A stretch of DNA of 42,293 nucleotides, taken from Dietzia aerolata. Lineage in GTDB: Bacteria; Actinomycetota; Actinomycetes; Mycobacteriales; Mycobacteriaceae. Positions 23,615 through 31,379 of this stretch are shown piece by piece. The notes below the pieces were generated by a model. It was not told the DNA's origin. It searched no databases and was given only the letters and a program-made list of their open reading frames with translations. Where the stretch lies: assembly GCF_014144865.1 (NCBI RefSeq), contig NZ_JAALDM010000067.1:1-42293 (forward strand). The letters run 5' to 3'. Each line of letters begins with the position of its first letter. The stretch's first letter is position 1. A program made the translations under genes and the position numbers.

Positions 23615-23962
23615 ATGGTTTCACATCAGGCGCACGAGACGGACTTCAGCGATGCCGACGTCGACAGGATCTTCCGGGCACTCGCCGATGCCACGCGCCG
23701 CGACATCGTTCGCCGCACCCTCGCCGAGGAGGCGTCGGTCTCCGAACTCGCCGACCGGTACGACATGTCGTTCGCCGCGGTCCGCAAACACGTCAACGTG
23801 CTGGCGGAAGCGGGACTGGTCAGCCATCACCGCGCCGGCCGCGAGCGCCGGATCCGCGGCAATCCCGACGCCATCCGACAAGCGCAGCGCCTGCTCGACA
23901 GCTACGAACGCCTGTGGCGCAGTCGCATCGATCGCCTCGACGCACTCCTGGCCGAGGACTGA
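23615..23962 (+). CDS. ArsR/SmtB-family regulator
   Basis: This is a 115-aa winged-helix protein. RIFRALADATRRDIVRRTL is followed by SVSELADRYDMSFAAVRKHV as the DNA-binding helices, then LAEAGLVSHHRAGRERRIRG as the wing. There are no metal-binding CxC or His clusters, so metal sensing is unlikely; this is the ArsR subtype commonly paired with SRPBCC proteins. There is no Shine-Dalgarno before ATG 23615, and TGATAC ends six bases before it, so a leaderless transcript is possible. The downstream gene for a two-domain SRPBCC protein begins 68 nt later. Confidence 0.9.
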   Translation: MVSHQAHETDFSDADVDRIFRALADATRRDIVRRTLAEEASVSELADRYDMSFAAVRKHVNVLAEAGLVSHHRAGRERRIRGNPDAIRQAQRLLDSYERLWRSRIDRLDALLAED

Positions 23963-24030
23963 ATCCCCCGAACCCCAACCGGACAGCACGCCCCGAGCCG
24001 TCAGCGCTCGGCAACCCAGGGAGGCACACC

Positions 24031-25014
24031 ATGCCAGTCACGTCCGTCGACAAGGATCTCGAGAAGCTGACGATGGAGATCGTCGCCGACTTTCCGGTCT
24101 CCGTCAGGCGCCTGTGGGACGCCTACGCCGACCCCCGCCAACTCGAAAAATTCTGGGGCCCGCCCACCTGGCCCGCGACCTTCGACCGCCACGACCTGAC
24201 CCCCGGAGGCCTGTCGAACTACTACATGACCGGCCCCGACGGCAGCCGCGCCGGCGGCTACTGGGAGTTCCTCGCGGTGGAAGAGGGGCGCTCGTTCGAG
24301 GTGATCGACGGATTCACCCACGACGACGGCACCCCGAACACCGACCTGCCGCGGATGCGCGCTGTATTCCTCTTCGAGGAGACCGACACCGGATCCCGCT
24401 TGCGCACCACCACGTACTTCAACAGCCTCACCGAACTCGAGCAGCTGGTCAGCATGGGCATGGAGGAGGGCACGGTCCTGGCGATGGGGCAGATCGACGA
24501 CGTGCTGGCCGATCTCCGCACCTTTGCCGCTGACCGGGCCACGCAGGCGCAGATGCTCAGCGACACGCGGGTGCGGATCAGTCGCGTGGTGCGGGGAACG
24601 CCGGAGCAGGTCTGGGCGGCGCATCACCAGCCGGAGCTGCTGCGACAGTGGTGCTACGGCCCCGACGGCTGGGACTTTGTCGAATGCACGGTGGCCACGG
24701 CTCCCGGAGATCGCCACCGTTATGCCTACGCGCCGCGGGACGGAGTCGAGGGGCAGGAGTTCGCTCTGACCGGCGAGCTGTTGGAGACCGACCCGCCGCA
24801 CCGCGAGGTGTTCCTGGAAACCATGGAAGGCGTCGACGGCCCGCCGACCCACAACGAGCAGACACTCACGCCGGTCGAGGGCGGGACTCTGATCTCGCTG
24901 GTGATCACCTATGACAGCCTCGAACAGCGCGACATGATCCTGGGCACCGGCATGACCTACGGCATGGAAGCCGGATACGAGCGCCTCGAAGCGGGGGTGT
25001 TGGCTGGGGCCTGA
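24031..25014 (+). CDS. Tandem two-domain SRPBCC (AHSA1-like) protein
   Basis: This 327-aa protein consists of two homologous hydrophobic-pocket domains. Domain 1 (about 10-165) begins MEIVADFPVSVRRLWDAYAD then PRQLEKFWGPPTWPATF, and contains GGYWEFLAVEEGRSFEVID. Domain 2 (about 175-325) begins VRISRVVRGTPEQVWAAHHQ then PELLRQWCYGPDGW. Both end with a long helix (SMGMEEGTVLAMGQIDDVL; ILGTGMTYGMEAGYERLEA). A single AHSA1 domain is the usual form, so the duplication within one chain is notable but known. ATG 24031 follows GGGAGG. It forms an ArsR-SRPBCC operon; ligand and function are unknown. Confidence 0.88.
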   Translation: MPVTSVDKDLEKLTMEIVADFPVSVRRLWDAYADPRQLEKFWGPPTWPATFDRHDLTPGGLSNYYMTGPDGSRAGGYWEFLAVEEGRSFEVIDGFTHDDGTPNTDLPRMRAVFLFEETDTGSRLRTTTYFNSLTELEQLVSMGMEEGTVLAMGQIDDVLADLRTFAADRATQAQMLSDTRVRISRVVRGTPEQVWAAHHQPELLRQWCYGPDGWDFVECTVATAPGDRHRYAYAPRDGVEGQEFALTGELLETDPPHREVFLETMEGVDGPPTHNEQTLTPVEGGTLISLVITYDSLEQRDMILGTGMTYGMEAGYERLEAGVLAGA

Positions 25015-25017
25015 ATT

Positions 25018-25047
25018 TTCTGAATACCGCCGGTCTGGTGTGATAAT
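25018..25047 (+). promoter_or_regulatory. Possible promoter of the EcsC-like gene
   Basis: GATAAT at 25042-25047, preceded by TGT (an extended -10 pattern), stands 18 bases after TTCTGA (25018-25023) as a poor -35. It overlaps the small palindrome ATAATTCTTAT. The coding start follows about 97 nt later. This is the only AT-rich stretch in the gap 25015-25143. Confidence 0.35.
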
Positions 25048-25143
25048 TCTTATCAGTCTCGTCTGCGGCACGAGGCACCGAACTCATCGGCAGCCGAGGT
25101 GAGAATTTTCGGCTCCCGCGGCTACGGAGAAGGGCCTCTGGTC

Positions 25144-25848
25144 ATGGCAGAAGAGAACCGTGCGCGGTTAAAAGAGATCCAGCAATCCCTGTCCGATGGG
25201 GATATTGAAGCCGCCTCGGCCGCCACGATTAATCTCATTCTGGACGCGGGCGTCAACGGCTTCGGCCCGGTCAAGAGCGCCAAGACCGTCGCGGAAGAAG
25301 CACTGAAACATGCTGGAAATGATCGGGACAAAGCGGTCAAAAAGGTTATTGCCACGCACACTCGCGTTGTGGGTGCCTCAGGTTTTGTCTCGGGTCTCGG
25401 TGGCTTGGCGACGATGGTCGTCGCGATCCCTGCAGACGTCACTGTGCTTTACACGCGGGCGACAAGGATGATCGCCGCAATCGCTCACATTCAGGGCTAT
25501 GACGTCGACAGCGAGGAAGTTCGCAGCGTCATAGCGGTCTCGCTGATCGGCTCGGCCGGAGTCGAAGCGATGTCCAAGGCGGGCGTCGAGATAGGGACCA
25601 AGACCGCGCTCTCAGCGCTCAAGAAAGTTCCAGGCTCGGCGCTGACCAAAATAAACAAGGCAGTCGGGTTCCGACTCGTCACCAAGTTCGGCACAAAAGG
25701 CACGATAAACCTCGTGAAGGTTGTTCCCGTTGCCGGCGGCGCTGTGGGCGGCACGATCAATGTTGCTGCGATCCGGTCCATCGCTGGCTACGCCAAGCGG
25801 AACTTTCCGACGATTGATCAGGTAGACGCACCCGCCGCTGTGCTCTAG
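25144..25848 (+). CDS. EcsC-family-like protein
   Basis: This is a 234-aa protein. A polar N-terminal helical part (MAEENRARLKEIQQSL) precedes alternating Gly/Ala/Val-rich helices: FVSGLGGLATMVVAIPADVT with VLYTRATRMIAAIAHIQGY, then VRSVIAVSLIGSAGVEAMSK, and VVPVAGGAVGGTINVAAIRS near the end. The AIPADVTVLYTRATRMIAAIA stretch and the late VPVAGGAVGG match EcsC-type proteins as I remember them; the function of the family is poorly defined. ATG 25144 is preferred for the normal protein start; a GTG at 25099 would add 15 residues. The gene is visibly less GC-rich than its neighbours (many AAA, ATT, AAG codons), which suggests transfer. Confidence 0.7.
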   Translation: MAEENRARLKEIQQSLSDGDIEAASAATINLILDAGVNGFGPVKSAKTVAEEALKHAGNDRDKAVKKVIATHTRVVGASGFVSGLGGLATMVVAIPADVTVLYTRATRMIAAIAHIQGYDVDSEEVRSVIAVSLIGSAGVEAMSKAGVEIGTKTALSALKKVPGSALTKINKAVGFRLVTKFGTKGTINLVKVVPVAGGAVGGTINVAAIRSIAGYAKRNFPTIDQVDAPAAVL

Positions 25849-25912
25849 CAGTTGCTGGCCCGGTCTCACGCTGTCTCCGGAGGCACACGCGTTCTCTGGT
25901 GCACTGGCCCTC

Positions 25913-25993
25913 GAATTGGAAGCACTCAGGTCGCAAGTCGGGCGATTTCGGCGCCATGGCTGCTGCCAAGTGCGGCGTGGTTGCTTCCAAATC
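25913..25993. repeat. 81-nt repeat element, copy A (inverted ends)
   Basis: It begins GAATTGGAAGCA and ends TGCTTCCAAATC; the two ends are inverted repeats with 11 of 12 matches. The centre holds GGGCGATTTCGGCGCCATGG. A second copy of exactly the same length lies at 27174-27254, with about 72 of 81 identical positions by eye. TGGGGGC also follows both copies at the same distance. It lies 64 nt after the EcsC-like gene. The remainder of the gap 25849-26182 shows no gene. Confidence 0.85.
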
Positions 25994-26182
25994 ACTGGGG
26001 GCGGGCTCTGCTGCTGACTTGTTGCCGATCTGTGAGGGAGTCATTCGGCCGCGAAGTCACGCCGGGAGGGTTCGCAGCGGCGATGACGAACTCCGCGCGC
26101 GGCGTGGAGTGACAGATGGGTGCTCTACAGTCGGGCGCTGAACGTGCGACAGTGGAAACCTACTGCGCAGGAGGGGTGCCGA

Positions 26183-26539
26183 ATGTCGTCAGATGGGCTA
26201 GTTGTCCGCACTTCTGGGCAGCAGCAATATGCAGCCGCGGAGCGTGCTCGGACCGCGCTGAACTCGGGACTGCGGGACTGGTCCGCGCAGCGCGACGCCC
26301 TGGGCGCGGACGAGCTCGGGGCCAACCCTTTTCGCCGGGTGCCGCGCGGGTGGCCAGATGTCACCGCGGCGCGACTGATGATCGAGGCCGAGCACGCCGC
26401 GGTGCTCGACGCCGCCGGCGCGCGGGCGGAGGTGTCGCGACTGTGGTGGTCGGGGGTCGCCAAGCTCCTCGGCGCCGCCGTCTCGGTGGGGATTCCTCTC
26501 GCACTGCTCGTGTCGCTGGTGGTGGGGGAGTGGCGGTGA
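26183..26539 (+). CDS. Unknown small protein with C-terminal membrane anchor
   Basis: This 118-aa protein has no family I recognise. Residues about 1-90 are soluble-looking, with charged and Ala-rich helical stretches (QQQYAAAERARTALNSGLRD; DVTAARLMIEAEHAAVLDAA). The C-terminus is one membrane segment (GVAKLLGAAVSVGIPLALLV) ending with a short GEWR tail. ATG 26183 is preceded by AGGAGG. It is followed after 49 nt by a second unknown protein of opposite topology, with an N-terminal anchor. The pair lies between the two 81-nt repeats and is probably an operon. Confidence 0.75.
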   Translation: MSSDGLVVRTSGQQQYAAAERARTALNSGLRDWSAQRDALGADELGANPFRRVPRGWPDVTAARLMIEAEHAAVLDAAGARAEVSRLWWSGVAKLLGAAVSVGIPLALLVSLVVGEWR

Positions 26540-26588
26540 GGCCCGAGCGCAGCCACTGTCACGCCCGTGGCCCGGGGCGGGGACACTG

Positions 26589-27137
26589 ATGATTCGTCTG
26601 GTCGCGCTGCTCGTGGTGGCGTTGGTGCTGCTCGCAGTGGTGGCGGGGTGGCTGGGCTACACGAGTTGGCTGGTGCGCTCCGGTATTGAGGACCTCGCGC
26701 GCCGCCGTCGGCTCGTCGCCGGGGTGGATCCGCTCCAGGCGACGACCGCGAAGACGCGCTCCGCTGCAGAAGCCGCCCACTCTGCGGCCCTCTCCGCTCT
26801 CTCGATGACGGTTGAGCAGTGGTACGAACTGCGGGAAAGTCGCGCGGTGGGGACTCGGCTTGCCAGCGAGTTTCCGGAGATCGAAGCCAAGGCCGCCCGC
26901 GACTCTGAGTTCCTCGACGCGCTCGAGAGCGCTCACCTCGCCCTCGAGCAATCTCAGTCCGCTCTTGCCATCGCCCAAAGCGCTGTGGCCGACCCCGCCG
27001 CCGACTCCGCGGTGACCGCGGGCGAGCTGGTGGAGCGGACGGCATCCGTGGACGCGCTGACGCTGCAGCTCCGGCGGAAAATTTACGAGTACCGGACGCC
27101 GGGTGTCCGGAAGTTCGGACGCATGTTCCAGAGGTAG
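26589..27137 (+). CDS. Unknown protein with N-terminal membrane anchor and coiled-coil-like body
   Basis: This 182-aa protein starts with one membrane segment (LVALLVVALVLLAVVAGWLG, about residues 4-23). The rest is an Ala/Ser/Glu-rich helical region, for example DSEFLDALESAHLALEQSQS, that looks like coiled coil, ending with the basic segment RTPGVRKFGRMFQR. I recognise no family. GGGGCGGGG lies upstream of ATG 26589. With the preceding gene it makes a two-gene unit of complementary topology that could meet through the helical parts on the same side of the membrane. The second 81-nt repeat begins 36 nt after the stop. Confidence 0.75.
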   Translation: MIRLVALLVVALVLLAVVAGWLGYTSWLVRSGIEDLARRRRLVAGVDPLQATTAKTRSAAEAAHSAALSALSMTVEQWYELRESRAVGTRLASEFPEIEAKAARDSEFLDALESAHLALEQSQSALAIAQSAVADPAADSAVTAGELVERTASVDALTLQLRRKIYEYRTPGVRKFGRMFQR

Positions 27138-27173
27138 TCGACGGGTCAGGCTGGGACTGCGGCGGCGCACCTT

Positions 27174-27254
27174 GAATTGGAAGCACACAGTTCGACAGTC
27201 GGGCGACTTCGGCGCCATGGTTGCTGCCAACTTCGCCGTGGTTGCTTCCAAATC
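27174..27254. repeat. 81-nt repeat element, copy B (inverted ends)
   Basis: This copy has the same ends (GAATTGGAAGCA and TGCTTCCAAATC) and the same length as copy A at 25913-25993. The differences are about nine scattered substitutions and no indel, and the central GGCGCCATGG is kept. It lies 36 nt after the anchored coiled-coil gene and 68 nt beyond the minus-strand ligD stop. The two copies are in the same orientation. Confidence 0.85.
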
Positions 27255-27322
27255 GGTGGGGGCTCCGACGATGAATTCCGCGAGCGGCAGTGGGCTTGCG
27301 ACGGCGGGCTTGCGGGTGGGGA

Positions 27323-30073
27323 CTACAGGTCGCCGGGGAGTTTGTCCCGCCGGATGTCGCGCCAGGAGGGTTGGCGCATGTGGCCGTCGTCGGTGAAACC
27401 CTGGTGGCGGACCTCCACCACGAGTTTGGGCAGCACCCACTTCGCGTCGCGGCGGGCGTCGGAAGGGAGTTCGGCCACGAAAGGGCTGGTCTTGCGGCTC
27501 AGCGGCTCGAGCTCGTCGAGTAGCGCACGCGCCTGCTTGTCCGTGAAGCCGGTGCCCACGCGGCCGATGTAGGTCAGCCCGGTCTCCGCCGGCAGGCCCA
27601 GTAGTAGTGAGCCCAATCCGCCGGAGCGTCCGCCCTTGCCGGGTCTCCAGCCCCCCACCACGGCATCGGTGGTGGTGAGCAGCTTGTGCTTGAGCCACGA
27701 CCGCGACCGCTGCCCCGACTCGTACCGGGAGTCACGGCGCTTGGCCACGATGCCTTCCCAGCCGAACTCCTCCGCCTCGGCCAGGGCGCGGTCGCCGGGG
27801 CCGTCGAGAACACCCGGCACCTGCACGCGCGGGACGTCGGCCAGCCGCGGGGTGATCAGGTCCAGCACTTCGCGGCGCCGCTCCCACGACTGCGACCGCA
27901 GGTCCACGCCGTCGAACTGCAGCACGTCAAAGACGAACAGGTGCACCGGCGCGATCGACTCATCCGAGCCGCCGGCACCGGCCTGCTTGGCTAGTGCAGC
28001 GAAGTCGGGGACACCGGTGGAGTCGAGCACCACGAGTTCGGCGTCGATGACCGCCGATGTGCCGAATGCCTGCGCGAGGCCGGGGAAGCCGTCGGTCAGC
28101 CAGTCCATGGCGTTGCCGTTGCGGCTGACCATGCGCGATTGCTCGCCGTTCGACGCGACAGTCACCCGGTAGCCGTCCCACTTGCCTTCGAATGCCCACT
28201 TGTCCTCGGGCAGCGCGGTCACGTCGGCGGAGGTGGGGATCATCGGAAGCAGGGGAGCGGCGGGCCGGTCGGAGCCGGGGCCGTCGATGACAGGCGCGGC
28301 GTGGCCGGTGTCCGCAGGGGAATCGGCGTCGGCTGGCGCAGAGCCGGCAGCCGCGCGATCAGCCGGATACGACGACTTCGGATTGTCCCGCCCGCCATAG
28401 AAGGAGTCCGGCGACTGGTCCTTCATGTACTGCACGATCCACTGATTCTTCTCCGCGCTCGTACGCACGAGGACGTACCGACCGGAGACCTTCTCACCGT
28501 GCAGCCACACGATGATCTCGTCGGCCCGCCATTTCTCGCATTCGTACCAGCCGTGATCCCAGATGGTCATGTGGCCAGCGCCGTATTCGCCCTTGGGGAT
28601 GGTGCCCTCGAACGTCTCGTACCCGAGCGGATGGTCCTCGGTGTTCACGGCCAGCCGCCGGTCCTTGGGCTCGGTCGGCAGATTCTTGGGCACGGCCCAC
28701 GACGCCAACACCCCGTGATGCTCGAGCCGCAGGTCGAAATGCAACCGCCGGGCGTGGTGCTCCTGAATCACGAAGATCGGGCCGTCGACGTCGTCGCGAT
28801 CAGTCTCGACCTCGCCTTCGAACGGCTCCGGCGTATTGCGACGATCCCGCTTACGCCGGTATTCCGCCAGGCTGGTGACCACAGCTTCCGCGCTGGCGGG
28901 TTCGGCGTCGCAGCCGGGATCCGTGGCGGCGCGGTCGGCGTCGCTAGAGGAGGCGTCGGTGGTGGAGGTGTCGGCTGAGCTGGCGTCGACGGAGCTGGCG
29001 TCGGCGGGCTCGGGGTCCTCGTCATCGGACGACGACGAAGACGACGAGGACGACGACGAGCTCTTCTTGCCGCCCCCAGATTGCTTGGTCCGTGAGGCGG
29101 AACCGGCAGAGGAAGCCGTCTTCTTGGCGGGTGCCTTTTTCGACGCGGCCTTCTTGGCTGGCTTCTTCTTGGCGGAGCCAGAGCCAGAGCCAGAACCGGA
29201 TGTTTCGAGGCCGTCGAGCAGATCGCCGTCGGAGTCCAGGCGCTTGAGCACCGCGTCCCAGTGCAGGTGCTTGAGGTCGCCGTCGCCGAGTTCTTCCCAC
29301 GACCTGGGCGCCGCGACCCAGGGTTCGGCCCGCCCGCGCAGGGAGTACGGCGCGACGGTGGTCTTGGCGCCACTGTTCTGGCTCCAGTCCACGAACACCT
29401 TGCCCGAGCGGATGGAGCGCTTCATGGTGGCCGTGACCAGGTCGGGCGTCTGCTTTTCCAGTGACTGCGCGATCTGCTTGGCCACCGCGGAGGCGCCTTT
29501 GGAAGTGACGGCCTTGTCCAGGCGGGCGTAGAGATGGATCCCCTTGGAGCCACTGGTGACCGGGAACGATTCGAGTCCTGTCTCGTCCAGCAGGTCGCGG
29601 ACGCGGAGGGCCACCCTCGCCGTCGTATCCAAATCGACTTCCTCGCCGGGGTCCAGGTCAATGATGATGCGCCGCGTCCGCCCCGGCTCGCCGTTCGACA
29701 GGGTCCACTGCGGCACGTGCAGCTCGAGCGCGGCCTGTTGGGCGAACCACGCGAGCGTCGCGGGGGAGTCGAGCACGGGATAGGTGACGTCGCGTTTGGA
29801 GTGTTCGATTGTCACCTGCGGCACCCAGTCGGGCGCGTGCTGCGGCAGGTTCTTCTCGAAGAAGGACTTGTCGGTGGTGCCGTCGGGCCAACGCTTGCGG
29901 GTGACGGGCCGGTTCCCTGCGTACTCGATGAGCAGGGGCGCGACGGCCCGGTAGTACTCGAGCACGTCGGCCTTGGTGGTGCCCGTGGCGTCGTACAGCA
30001 CCTTGTCCGGATGCGTGAACCGCACCGACTGCCCGTCGACCTTGACCGACTCCTTGCTGCCCTTGCTCGCCAT
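27323..30073 (-). CDS. ligD: Multifunctional NHEJ DNA ligase LigD (polymerase, phosphoesterase, ligase)
   Basis: This 916-aa protein has the mycobacterial domain order. The polymerase/primase domain (about 10-290) has catalytic Asp in IIDLDPGEE (139, 141) and VFVDWSQN (229). The 3'-phosphoesterase domain (about 405-560) has FVIQEHHARRLHFDLRLEHH with its metal-binding residues. The ATP-dependent ligase domain (about 610-916) has the motif EGKWDGYRV with adenylated Lys631. Between polymerase and phosphoesterase lies an unusually long low-complexity linker (about 292-390): Gly-Ser repeats, then PAKK-type basic repeats, then a run of 12 Ser followed by an acidic Asp/Glu stretch. It works with Ku (39486-40568) in end joining. 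ATG 30073 has GGGGG upstream. Confidence 0.96.
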   Translation of the reverse strand: MASKGSKESVKVDGQSVRFTHPDKVLYDATGTTKADVLEYYRAVAPLLIEYAGNRPVTRKRWPDGTTDKSFFEKNLPQHAPDWVPQVTIEHSKRDVTYPVLDSPATLAWFAQQAALELHVPQWTLSNGEPGRTRRIIIDLDPGEEVDLDTTARVALRVRDLLDETGLESFPVTSGSKGIHLYARLDKAVTSKGASAVAKQIAQSLEKQTPDLVTATMKRSIRSGKVFVDWSQNSGAKTTVAPYSLRGRAEPWVAAPRSWEELGDGDLKHLHWDAVLKRLDSDGDLLDGLETSGSGSGSGSAKKKPAKKAASKKAPAKKTASSAGSASRTKQSGGGKKSSSSSSSSSSSSDDEDPEPADASSVDASSADTSTTDASSSDADRAATDPGCDAEPASAEAVVTSLAEYRRKRDRRNTPEPFEGEVETDRDDVDGPIFVIQEHHARRLHFDLRLEHHGVLASWAVPKNLPTEPKDRRLAVNTEDHPLGYETFEGTIPKGEYGAGHMTIWDHGWYECEKWRADEIIVWLHGEKVSGRYVLVRTSAEKNQWIVQYMKDQSPDSFYGGRDNPKSSYPADRAAAGSAPADADSPADTGHAAPVIDGPGSDRPAAPLLPMIPTSADVTALPEDKWAFEGKWDGYRVTVASNGEQSRMVSRNGNAMDWLTDGFPGLAQAFGTSAVIDAELVVLDSTGVPDFAALAKQAGAGGSDESIAPVHLFVFDVLQFDGVDLRSQSWERRREVLDLITPRLADVPRVQVPGVLDGPGDRALAEAEEFGWEGIVAKRRDSRYESGQRSRSWLKHKLLTTTDAVVGGWRPGKGGRSGGLGSLLLGLPAETGLTYIGRVGTGFTDKQARALLDELEPLSRKTSPFVAELPSDARRDAKWVLPKLVVEVRHQGFTDDGHMRQPSWRDIRRDKLPGDL

Positions 30074-30156
30074 GCCCCCACTCTGTCACTCGGGTACGAC
30101 ACCGGCGACCGGCCCGAATCGAGGCCCCTGCGCCGTCCGCAGCGCTGAACGCCCAC

Positions 30157-30247
30157 GGGTTACGCGCCCGCTTCGGCTTGCGCGTCCTCTCTGCCCGCTC
30201 GAAGCGCACCTATGCGTCATGTAAGGACCATTTCGGACGCGTAACCC
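30157..30247. promoter_or_regulatory. Control region between ligD and the FNT transporter with a distant 10-bp inverted repeat
   Basis: GGGTTACGCG (30157-30166) and its exact complement CGCGTAACCC (30238-30247) stand about 81 bp apart centre to centre in the 378-nt gap (30074-30451) between divergent ligD and the transporter. They could be two half-sites or two sites for one regulator. No other strong signal is visible in the gap. Confidence 0.4.
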
Positions 30248-30386
30248 CCGGTCGGTGCCACCTGCGCACGACCTGTCGCCCGTCTCATCAGATCAGCGCT
30301 CGCAGATGCCCGTCCGCTCTCACTGCTGCCCATCCGCGCTGTGCGTCTTCGGTAACCACACGCTGCTTGAACGAAACGACCACGTC

Positions 30387-30491
30387 ATGAAGCAGGTCCA
30401 GACTCTGGGCCAGGTCGCCACCGCGGCCTTGGTCAACATGGAGGAAGCCACGTGTCCTACGTTCAACCCCAGGACTTCACCCGCGCGATGA
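30387..30491 (+). CDS. Possible short upstream/leader ORF overlapping the transporter start
   Basis: ATG 30387 opens a 34-codon frame (begins MKQVQTLGQVATAALVNMEE) that contains the transporter Shine-Dalgarno and ends 40 nt inside the transporter gene in another frame. Its own ribosome site is weak. It could be a regulatory leader peptide, or chance. Confidence 0.2.
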   Translation: MKQVQTLGQVATAALVNMEEATCPTFNPRTSPAR

Positions 30492-31339
30492 TCGACGCCG
30501 GGGAGAAGAAGGTCCACATGTCCACCCGCGACACCCTGATCCGCGGCTTCATGGCCGGAGCGATCCTGGCGCTGTCGGCGGCGTTCGCGGTCACTGTCAC
30601 GGTGCAGACCGGCAGCGCACTGCTCGGGGCGGTGCTGTTCCCGATCGGATTCATCCTGCTGTATCTCCTGGGCTTCGACCTGCTGACCGGTGTATTCACG
30701 CTGGTGCCGCTGGCACTGATCGACAAGCGTCGGGGAGCCACGGTTGGCGGGGTTCTGCGCAACTGGGGCCTGGTCTTTCTGGGCAACTTCGCCGGCGCCC
30801 TCACCGTGGCGTTCCTCATCTCGTTCATCACCACCTACGGATTCAACGTCGCACCGGACGAGGTGGGGCAGCGGCTCGGGGAGATCGGCGAAGCACGGAC
30901 CCTGGGCTACGCCGAGCACGGGGCGGCCGGGATGGCGACCCTGTTCTTCCGCTGCGTGCTGTGCAACTGGATGGTCTCCACCGGCGTGGTGGGCGCGATG
31001 ATGTCCACCAGCGTGAGCGGCAAGGCTCTGGCCATGTGGATGCCCGTGATGCTGTTCTTCTACATGGGGTTCGAGCACTCGGTGGTCAACATGTTCCTGT
31101 TCCCGACCGGGCTCATGCTGGGCGGAGACTTCTCTATCGGCGACTACCTGGTGTGGAACGAGATCCCGACGGTTGTCGGGAACGTCGTCGGAGGTCTGGT
31201 GTTCGTGGGACTATCGCTGTACGTCACGCACGCGCGCACCAAGGCCCCGCGCCTGTGCGAGGAGATCCCCGCTGGTGGCGCCCCCGGAGTCGACAACGGT
31301 GGCGACGCCGCAGCCGCCGCGAAGGTCCCCGCGGCCTGA
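30452..31339 (+). CDS. Formate/nitrite transporter (FNT) family channel
   Basis: This 295-aa membrane protein has the FNT pattern: FMAGAILALSAAFAVTVTVQ, PIGFILLYLLGFDLLTGVFT, then VLRNWGLVFLGNFAGALTVA, FFRCVLCNWMVSTGVVGAMM and MWMPVMLFFYMGFEHSVVNM. The motif around the pore histidine (FEHSVVNMF) is intact. The C-terminal tail (about 262-295) is polar and Ala/Gly-rich. The GTG start has GGAGGAAG before it. The cyanase gene follows 40 nt later, so cyanate is a plausible cargo besides nitrite or formate; FNT proteins move small monovalent anions. Substrate assignment rests on this neighbourhood only. Confidence 0.92.
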   Translation: MSYVQPQDFTRAMIDAGEKKVHMSTRDTLIRGFMAGAILALSAAFAVTVTVQTGSALLGAVLFPIGFILLYLLGFDLLTGVFTLVPLALIDKRRGATVGGVLRNWGLVFLGNFAGALTVAFLISFITTYGFNVAPDEVGQRLGEIGEARTLGYAEHGAAGMATLFFRCVLCNWMVSTGVVGAMMSTSVSGKALAMWMPVMLFFYMGFEHSVVNMFLFPTGLMLGGDFSIGDYLVWNEIPTVVGNVVGGLVFVGLSLYVTHARTKAPRLCEEIPAGGAPGVDNGGDAAAAAKVPAA

Positions 31340-31379
31340 CGTTGTCAGCACCCCGCCCTCATATTCCAAGGAGTCGTTG

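Noticed and set aside
25849-27322. Insertion sequence or prophage fragment
   Set aside because: There are repeats with inverted ends, but no transposase, integrase or target duplication could be seen, so only a repeat element is reported.
26559-27698. 379-codon minus-strand open frame spanning the anchored-protein gene, repeat B and the ligD end
   Set aside because: It crosses a repeat and two well-supported genes in other frames, and the composition is antisense-like.
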